Shown in pieces: positions 21,868 through 26,603 of a stretch of DNA of 26,603 bases (positions are counted from its first letter, which is position 1; each line of letters opens with the position of its first letter). The notes under the pieces were generated by a model. That model was not told the DNA's origin. It made no database searches and was given only the letters and a program-made list of their open reading frames with translations. The DNA is taken from contig DPBR01000013.1 of the NCBI GenBank assembly GCA_003516865.1, forward strand, positions 1,077 through 27,679, read 5' to 3'. Source of the stretch: Oscillospiraceae bacterium. Its GTDB lineage: Bacteria > Bacillota > Clostridia > Oscillospirales > Ruminococcaceae. The position numbers and the translations under genes were made by a program.

Positions 21868-22341
21868 ATGAAACGTAACAAAGTCTATGACCTGTTGATT
21901 TTTGTGCTGTCGGCGGAGCTTACGGGCGTTTTGTCGAGCCTGATTTCGGGCGGCGGAAGGACGCTTTACTCAACGTTTGAGAAACCGCCGCTCTCGCCGC
22001 CCGGCTGGGTTTTTCCCGTTGTGTGGACGATACTCTACGCGCTTATGGGAATTTCCGCGTTTCTAATCTACCACTCGGACGGCGAGCCTGTACGGGTGAA
22101 ATCCGCGCTGAGAACCTACGTTTTGCAGCTTATCGTAAACTTCTCGTGGAGCATATTTTTCTTCAGATTTGAAGCGCTGTGGGCGTCCGTTGCAGTTATC
22201 GCGATACTGATAATCCTCGTTATCGCGATGATAGTAAAATTCGCGAAAATCCGCCCCGCAGCCGCGCTGATAAACATACCCTATCTCGTCTGGCTGCTTT
22301 TCGCGGCTTACCTTAACATCGCCACGGCAATTCTGAATTAA
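21868..22341 (+). CDS. tspO: TspO/MBR-family membrane protein
   Basis: A 157-residue protein with five predicted membrane spans, the normal TspO length. The conserved P-P-L-S-P-P-G-W-V-F-P-V-V-W-T-I-L-Y-A-L-M-G loop and span is clear (about 44-67), and the N-F-S-W-S-I-F-F-F block follows in the fourth span region. TspO proteins bind porphyrins and are linked to stress and tetrapyrrole handling; the bacterial role is unsettled. The frame is open from 21667 but the ATG at 21868 has AAAGGAG six bases upstream and begins with a normal N-terminus. It is divergent from sigK and convergent with trpB. Confidence 0.93.
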   Translation: MKRNKVYDLLIFVLSAELTGVLSSLISGGGRTLYSTFEKPPLSPPGWVFPVVWTILYALMGISAFLIYHSDGEPVRVKSALRTYVLQLIVNFSWSIFFFRFEALWASVAVIAILIILVIAMIVKFAKIRPAAALINIPYLVWLLFAAYLNIATAILN

Positions 22342-22346
22342 CGAAA

Positions 22347-22378
22347 AAACGCGGTCTGTCTTTCGGCAAACCGCGCTA
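22347..22378. terminator. Terminator between convergent tspO and trpB genes
   Basis: CGCGGT (22350-22355) and ACCGCG (22370-22375) form the outer stem with further imperfect pairing inside. On the minus strand it is followed by TTTTTT, giving a good terminator for trpB; the plus-strand tail TATTTTC is weaker. Confidence 0.75.
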
Positions 22379-22397
22379 TTTTCATCGATAATTCACA

Positions 22398-23771
22398 TTA
22401 AAGATTAACCTTGGGAAGTCCCGCAAAGCCCTTTGCAAGGTCCTCGTCTGTGGGAATATAATCGGTCATTTTGCCGTCGTTAAACGCCTGATAAGCGTAC
22501 ATATCGAAGTAACCCGTTCCGGTAAGCCCGAAGAAAATGTTCTTTTCCTCGCCCGTTTCCTTGCACTTGAGCGCCTCGTCGATGGCAACCTTGATTGCGT
22601 GGCTGCTTTCGGGCGCGGGGAGAATGCCCTCGACTCTCGCGAACCTCTCCGCTGCGGCAAAAACGGCAGTCTGCTCAACGGAAACAGCTTCCATATACTT
22701 ATCGTGATAAAGCTGCGACAAAATCGAGCTCATTCCGTGATAACGCAGACCTCCCGCGTGATTTGGCGACGGAATAAAGCCGCTTCCGAGCGTATACATT
22801 TTCGCAAGCGGGCAAACCATTCCCGTATCGCAGTAATCGTAAACGTACTTTCCGCGCGTAAGGCTGGGGCAGGACGCGGGTTCAACCGCGATAATCCTGT
22901 AATCATTCTCGCCGCGAAGCATTTCTCCGACAAACGGCGAAATAAGACCGCCAAGATTTGAGCCGCCGCCCGCGCAGCCGATGATGATATCGGGCTTCAC
23001 GCCGATTTTCTCGAACGCCGCCTTCGATTCAAGACCGATAATCGTCTGATGCAGCAAAACCTGCGACAAAACCGAACCGAGAACGTATCTGTAACCCTCT
23101 GTCGAAACCGCGGTTTCAACGGCTTCCGAAATCGCGCAGCCAAGGCTTCCCGTAGTTCCGGGGTGCTCGGCGAGGATTTTTCTGCCGACATTCGTAAGCT
23201 CGGACGGCGAGGGAGTAACCGAAGCGCCGTAAGTTCTCATAACCTCTCTGCGGAACGGTTTCTGCTCATACGAGCATTTAACCATAAATACCTTGCAGTC
23301 AAGCCCGAAATACGCGCACGCCATCGAAAGCGCAGTTCCCCACTGACCCGCGCCGGTTTCGGTCGTAACGCCCTTCAGACCCTGTTTTTTCGCGTAATAA
23401 GCCTGAGCGATGGCGCTGTTGAGCTTGTGGCTGCCGGAAGTGTTGTTGCCCTCGAATTTATAGTAAATATGCGCGGGAGTGCCGAGCTTTTTTTCAAGGC
23501 AATACGCTCTCACAAGCGGCGACGGACGATACATTTTATAAAATTCGCGTATTTCGTCGGGAATATCGAAAAACGGCGTTGTGTCGTCTATTTCCTGTTT
23601 AACAAGCTCGTCGCAGAACACAACGGAAAGTTCTTCCGCGGTCATAGGCTTGAGAGTATGCGGATTGAGAAGCGGCGCGGGCTTGTTTTTCATATCCGCT
23701 CTTACGTTATACCACTGCTTGGGGAGTTCGGACTCCTCAAGATATGTTTTATAGGGAATTTTTTCGTTCAT
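22398..23771 (-). CDS. trpB: Tryptophan synthase beta chain, type 2 (TrpB2)
   Basis: A 457-residue PLP enzyme that joins indole to serine. The PLP lysine is K116 in T-S-G-S-H-K-L-N-S-A, and the phosphate-binding glycine loop G-G-G-S-N is at 268-272. Length, the long N-terminal extension (about 80 residues before R-P-S-P-L) and the sequence around P-A-P-E-S-S-H-A-I mark it as TrpB2, not the usual TrpA-bound TrpB1. No trpA or other trp genes are next to it, so it may scavenge free indole. The ATG at 23771 is chosen: AGGA is about nine bases upstream, while the ATG at 23777 is too close. Confidence 0.94.
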   Translation of the reverse strand: MNEKIPYKTYLEESELPKQWYNVRADMKNKPAPLLNPHTLKPMTAEELSVVFCDELVKQEIDDTTPFFDIPDEIREFYKMYRPSPLVRAYCLEKKLGTPAHIYYKFEGNNTSGSHKLNSAIAQAYYAKKQGLKGVTTETGAGQWGTALSMACAYFGLDCKVFMVKCSYEQKPFRREVMRTYGASVTPSPSELTNVGRKILAEHPGTTGSLGCAISEAVETAVSTEGYRYVLGSVLSQVLLHQTIIGLESKAAFEKIGVKPDIIIGCAGGGSNLGGLISPFVGEMLRGENDYRIIAVEPASCPSLTRGKYVYDYCDTGMVCPLAKMYTLGSGFIPSPNHAGGLRYHGMSSILSQLYHDKYMEAVSVEQTAVFAAAERFARVEGILPAPESSHAIKVAIDEALKCKETGEEKNIFFGLTGTGYFDMYAYQAFNDGKMTDYIPTDEDLAKGFAGLPKVNL

Positions 23772-23808
23772 AAACATTTTCCTTTCGGTGCATTTATTTA
23801 TCATATTA

Positions 23809-23837
23809 ATTATAAGCGCTTCCTGCAAGTTTGTCAA
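23809..23837 (-). promoter_or_regulatory. Perfect consensus sigma-A promoter of trpB
   Basis: On the minus strand TTGACA (23832-23837), 17 bases and TATAAT (23809-23814) match the sigma-A consensus exactly. The short leader of about 30 bases leaves no space for a T-box or trp attenuator. Confidence 0.9.
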
Positions 23838-23871
23838 TATAAAAATTCAAAAAATTTCACAATTCAGCGAT

Positions 23872-24228
23872 TTATTCAATAAAAATCTCCCAGTAAAACC
23901 GCCTGTCCGAAATCGGGAAATCATCTAGAACTCCATGCTCCGGGTCGTAGAAAACGCCGTCCGCAAACAGCGACCAGTGCCAACAGCGCGGCGTTTCAAG
24001 GCTCAAAAGCGCGATTTTCGGCAAATCCGCCCTTGTAAAAGCCTGTCTGCGTTCACGCGAAAACCGAACGCCGTTTGTTTCAAGGACAAGCTGCATTTCG
24101 CGGAGGGTTGTTTCGCGGTCGTTTTGCAGGAAATTGCAGATTTCTTCGGGCTTTTTTCCGAGAAGCATCGCCAAAACAGCCTGCCCGCACTGCAAATCGG
24201 TAGGCTCGTGAATATATTCGACAGTCAT
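23872..24228 (-). CDS. Small C39-like cysteine peptidase domain protein
   Basis: A 118-residue single-domain protein. The N-terminal Q-C-G-Q-A-V-L-A-M-L-L-G (Cys14) and the later W-H-W-S-L-F (H84) and Y-D-P-E-H-G (D95) give a Cys-His-Asp arrangement typical of papain-fold C39-like peptidases. No signal peptide, membrane span or transporter partner is present, so it is not a bacteriocin exporter's leader peptidase; the substrate is unknown. The ATG at 24228 has GAGG five bases upstream and is preferred over the longer frame at 24261. It has its own promoter (24250-24278), divergent from the two-component operon. Confidence 0.8.
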   Translation of the reverse strand: MTVEYIHEPTDLQCGQAVLAMLLGKKPEEICNFLQNDRETTLREMQLVLETNGVRFSRERRQAFTRADLPKIALLSLETPRCWHWSLFADGVFYDPEHGVLDDFPISDRRFYWEIFIE

Positions 24229-24249
24229 AAAAACCTCGCCTTTTTCACT

Positions 24250-24278
24250 ATGATAACACATTCGCCGCCGTTTGTCAA
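24250..24278 (-). promoter_or_regulatory. Promoter of the C39-like gene
   Basis: On the minus strand TTGACA (24273-24278) and TATCAT (24250-24255) are 17 bases apart. Confidence 0.75.
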
Positions 24279-24296
24279 TCGCGTTTGCAAAACCGC

Positions 24297-24325
24297 TTGA
24301 AATTGCCGTGAAAATATGTTACAAT
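24297..24325 (+). promoter_or_regulatory. Promoter of the BceRS-like operon
   Basis: TTGAAA (24297-24302) and TACAAT (24320-24325) are 17 bases apart, back to back with the leftward promoter of the C39-like gene. Confidence 0.7.
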
Positions 24326-24350
24326 TAGTTTATTGACAAGGGGTGAAAAT

Positions 24351-25022
24351 ATGTACAAAATCTTTATTGCCGAGGACGATGAAACCATAGCGCAGGCGGT
24401 GAAAAAGCACCTTGAAAGCTGGGGATTTGAGGTAAAAACAGCGGGCAATTTCCGCGAAATTCTGTCGGAATACGAGGATTTTTCGCCGCATCTCACGCTT
24501 CTTGATATCGGGCTTCCGTTTCACAACGGATTTTTTTGGTGCGAACGGATAAGAAAAATCTCGAAAGCGCCGATTGTCTTTTTATCGTCGGCTTCCGACA
24601 ATATGAACATTGTTCTTGCGATGAATATGGGCGGCGATGATTTTATCGCGAAACCGTTTGATTTATCGGTGCTTATGGCTAAAATAAACGCGCTTCTGCG
24701 GCGGTGCTACGACTTTGCCGCGCCGAGCGAAACAATCGAATACAACGGCGCCGTGCTTAATATTCCCGAAGCGGCGCTTGTGTATTCGGGCGAGAAAATC
24801 GAGCTTACAAAAAACGAATTTCGCATACTTCTCACGCTTATGCAGAACCGCGGAAAGGTCGTGAGCCGCGACGAGCTTATGAAGCGGCTCTGGGAAACGG
24901 ATTGTTTCATCGACGACAACACGCTCACCGTGAATATTTCGCGTCTGCGCAGGAAAATCGAAGCGCACGGAATGACGAATTTCATCTCAACAAAAGCCGG
25001 TCTCGGCTATATCGTGGAGTAA
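24351..25022 (+). CDS. OmpR-family response regulator (BceR-like)
   Basis: A 223-residue regulator with a receiver domain (acidic E8-D9-D10, phosphorylation site D52 in L-T-L-L-D-I-G-L-P, K in A-K-P-F-D) and a C-terminal winged helix (E-L-T-K-N-E-F-R-I-L through T-L-T-V-N-I-S-R-L-R-R-K and G-L-G-Y-I-V). It resembles BceR/VraR-type regulators that answer antimicrobial peptides via a cognate transporter. The ATG at 24351 follows a GGGGTG site by about eight bases; six upstream codons in the longer frame are ignored. Three bases separate its stop from the kinase start. It likely acts on the tandem repeats ahead of the ABC gene at 26089. Confidence 0.9.
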   Translation: MYKIFIAEDDETIAQAVKKHLESWGFEVKTAGNFREILSEYEDFSPHLTLLDIGLPFHNGFFWCERIRKISKAPIVFLSSASDNMNIVLAMNMGGDDFIAKPFDLSVLMAKINALLRRCYDFAAPSETIEYNGAVLNIPEAALVYSGEKIELTKNEFRILLTLMQNRGKVVSRDELMKRLWETDCFIDDNTLTVNISRLRRKIEAHGMTNFISTKAGLGYIVE

Positions 25023-25025
25023 AAA

Positions 25026-26000
25026 ATGCTTTTTGAGTACATAAAATCGAAAATAGCAGCGCTTATTGTCTGGGCGCTTTGCAGCGCGGTTTTCGCGATA
25101 ATATCGCACGGATTTTCGCTTCCTGCGGCGGCGGTTATCTACACCGCGTCAATCTCGCTGTTCTTTATACTCGTCTATTTTGCCGTGGATTTCTGCTCGT
25201 TTATGAGAAAAATAAAGCTTCTGCGGCACTGTGCCGAGGAAATTACGCTCACGGCGGAAAATCTTCCCGAAGCGAAAAACGCGGTTGAAAAAGAATACGC
25301 GAAAATGATTGAAACGCTTTTCTGCGAAAAATCGGAAATTCTGAATGAAAGCACGAAAAAAATCTCGGATTTGTCCGATTATTACACAATCTGGGCGCAT
25401 CAGATAAAAACGCCGATTGCGGCGGCGCGGCTTGTTTTGCAGAGCGGGATTGACGAGGCTGAGCTTTCCGAGCAGCTTCGGCGAATTGAGGAATATGTGC
25501 AGATGGCGATGTGCTATGTGCGGCTTTCGTCCGAAAGCACGGATTTTGTTTTCGAGGAGATAAACGCGGACGAGCTTATACGCAGCGAAGTCAGGAAATA
25601 TTCAACGCAGTTTATCCGCAAAAAGCTGTCGCTCGAACTGAAAAACACGGAAAAAATCATCGTATCCGACAAGAAATGGCTCGGATTTATAGTCGGGCAG
25701 GTGCTGTCGAACGCGGTTAAATACACAAATTCCGGCGGCGTTTCAATCTACTTTGAAGAACCTCTTACGCTCTGCGTTAAGGATACGGGAATAGGGATTT
25801 CTCCCGAAGATTTGCCGAGAATATTCGAGAAAGGCTACACGGGGCTTAACGGCAGAATTGACGACAAAGCGAGCGGTATCGGGCTTTATCTCTGCGATAC
25901 GATTTGCCGCAGGCTCGGTCACAAAATCACGGCTCAAAGCGATAAAACCGGCACTCTGATAAAGATTGATTTGCAAAGGACAGAAATAAAATTCGACTAA
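25026..26000 (+). CDS. Intramembrane-sensing histidine kinase (BceS-like)
   Basis: A 324-residue kinase with two N-terminal membrane spans (about 10-28 and 35-58) and almost no outside loop, the intramembrane-sensing type. The H-box is W-A-H-Q-I-K-T-P (H125). The ATPase domain has the N-box V-L-S-N-A-V-K-Y-T, G1 D-T-G-I-G-I, F-box R-I-F-E-K-G-Y and G2 S-G-I-G-L-Y-L, all intact. Such kinases do not detect peptides themselves but read the activity of a BceAB transporter, whose ATPase gene begins 89 bases downstream. GGAG inside the end of the regulator gene precedes the ATG. Confidence 0.93.
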   Translation: MLFEYIKSKIAALIVWALCSAVFAIISHGFSLPAAAVIYTASISLFFILVYFAVDFCSFMRKIKLLRHCAEEITLTAENLPEAKNAVEKEYAKMIETLFCEKSEILNESTKKISDLSDYYTIWAHQIKTPIAAARLVLQSGIDEAELSEQLRRIEEYVQMAMCYVRLSSESTDFVFEEINADELIRSEVRKYSTQFIRKKLSLELKNTEKIIVSDKKWLGFIVGQVLSNAVKYTNSGGVSIYFEEPLTLCVKDTGIGISPEDLPRIFEKGYTGLNGRIDDKASGIGLYLCDTICRRLGHKITAQSDKTGTLIKIDLQRTEIKFD

Positions 26001-26001
26001 A

Positions 26002-26034
26002 CTTACAAAAACGTAAGGCAAATGTAAGGCAAAT
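26002..26034 (+). promoter_or_regulatory. Direct-repeat operator ahead of the BceA-like gene
   Basis: GTAAGGCAAAT occurs twice in immediate tandem (26013-26023, 26024-26034), and CTTAC (26002-26006) makes an inverted repeat with the first GTAAG. The 11-base period is one helical turn, as in OmpR-family binding sites, and the block ends just before the -35 region of the promoter at 26038-26066. Confidence 0.65.
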
Positions 26035-26037
26035 CAA

Positions 26038-26066
26038 TGGCGAAAATCGTATCGTTCGGGTATAAT
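26038..26066 (+). promoter_or_regulatory. Promoter of the BceA-like transporter gene
   Basis: TATAAT (26061-26066) has only a poor -35 (TGGCGA, 26038-26043) 17 bases upstream, as expected of a promoter that needs an activator bound at the adjacent repeats. Confidence 0.6.
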
Positions 26067-26088
26067 TGTAAAAAAAGGAGGAATTTTT

Positions 26089-26603
26089 ATGGCTATACTC
26101 GAAGTACATAACGTAAAAAAGGTCTACACACAGCGCCTTGGGAGCGTTCGCGTAACGGCGCTGTCAAACGTATCGTTCACGGTGGAAAAAGGCGAATATA
26201 TCGCGATTATGGGCGAAAGCGGCTCAGGAAAGACAACGCTTCTGAACATTCTCGCGGCGCTTGACAAGCCGACTTCCGGAAACGTGCTGCTTGACGGGAC
26301 TGACATTACCGCAATCAAGGAGAAATTCATCGCGAAATTCCGCCGCGACAACCTCGGTTTTGTGTTTCAGGAGTTCAATCTTCTCGATAATTTCACCGTC
26401 CGCGACAATATCCTGCTTCCGCTCGTGCTTATGGGACTGCCGCAGGCGGAAATGTTCAAAAGGCTCGCTTCAACCGCGAAAAATCTCGGAATAACCGACC
26501 TTCTCGGCAAGTATCCTTACGAGATTTCGGGCGGTCAGAAGCAGCGAACGGCGGCGGCGCGGGCGATGATAACCGAGCCGAAAATCCTGCTTGCGGACGA
26601 GCC
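26089..26603 (+). CDS. BceA-like ABC transporter ATPase (truncated by window end)
   Basis: The first 171 codons of an ATPase of the MacB/LolD/BceA group: Walker A G-E-S-G-S-G-K-T-T (42-50), Q-loop F-V-F-Q-E-F-N-L-L, signature E-I-S-G-G-Q-K-Q-R and the start of Walker B (K-I-L-L-A-D-E). The frame continues past the window end. AAAGGAGG lies seven bases before the ATG. With the preceding kinase and regulator it completes the front of a Bce-type module, which protects against cell-wall-active peptides; the large permease (BceB) is expected next but not visible. Confidence 0.92.
   Translation, partial: MAILEVHNVKKVYTQRLGSVRVTALSNVSFTVEKGEYIAIMGESGSGKTTLLNILAALDKPTSGNVLLDGTDITAIKEKFIAKFRRDNLGFVFQEFNLLDNFTVRDNILLPLVLMGLPQAEMFKRLASTAKNLGITDLLGKYPYEISGGQKQRTAAARAMITEPKILLADE

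Overview
The window looks like chromosome from a low-to-mid GC, spore-forming Gram-positive, most likely a gut Clostridia member of the Oscillospirales/Ruminococcaceae type. The grounds are strong AGGAGG-type ribosome sites, many near-consensus sigma-A promoters with 17-base spacers, lipoproteins with Gram-positive lipoboxes, a sigma-K-like sporulation sigma factor and a BceRS-type two-component system. No rRNA, tRNA, CRISPR array or intact insertion sequence was seen. The assignment is an inference from gene content, not from a marker search.

Layout. (1) 199-7081, minus strand: a purine-salvage operon reading leftwards from a promoter near 7133-7160: FAD-dependent dehydrogenase, xanthine phosphoribosyltransferase, then a BMP-family nucleoside ABC importer (lipoprotein, double ATPase, two permeases), closed by a terminator at 194-225. 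(2) 7443-10438, plus strand: an NhaC-family antiporter with its own promoter and terminator, then dtd (D-aminoacyl-tRNA deacylase) with a small unknown protein, ending at a bidirectional terminator. (3) 10505-16935, minus strand: a four-gene operon of unknown function (zinc-ribbon protein, serine/glutamate-rich lipoprotein, two small proteins). It lies directly downstream of a three-gene signalling operon (7TM kinase-like sensor, PAS histidine kinase, NarL-type regulator). An 8-2-8 palindrome sits just upstream of the -35 of the unknown operon, where a NarL-type activator would bind. This is the best candidate for an undescribed system in the window.

(4) 17214-20457: a decayed zone. A TetR gene is followed by an ABC exporter that has lost its ATPase domain and runs into the C-terminal scrap of an L-2-amino-thiazoline-4-carboxylate hydrolase-like gene. 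A bacteriohemerythrin gene is intact. A possible N-terminal scrap of a DNA-3-methyladenine glycosylase and a short sequence repeated from the window start lie before an AT-rich, probably acquired acetyltransferase gene with a perfect consensus promoter. (5) 21016-24228: sigK-like sigma factor, tspO, a lone type-2 trpB and a small C39-like cysteine peptidase. (6) 24297-26603, plus strand: a BceR/BceS-like two-component pair followed by the ATPase of a BceAB-type transporter cut by the window end, preceded by 11-base tandem repeats that look like the regulator's binding site.

Most start sites below were moved from the longest open frame to the ATG/GTG that has a properly spaced ribosome site.
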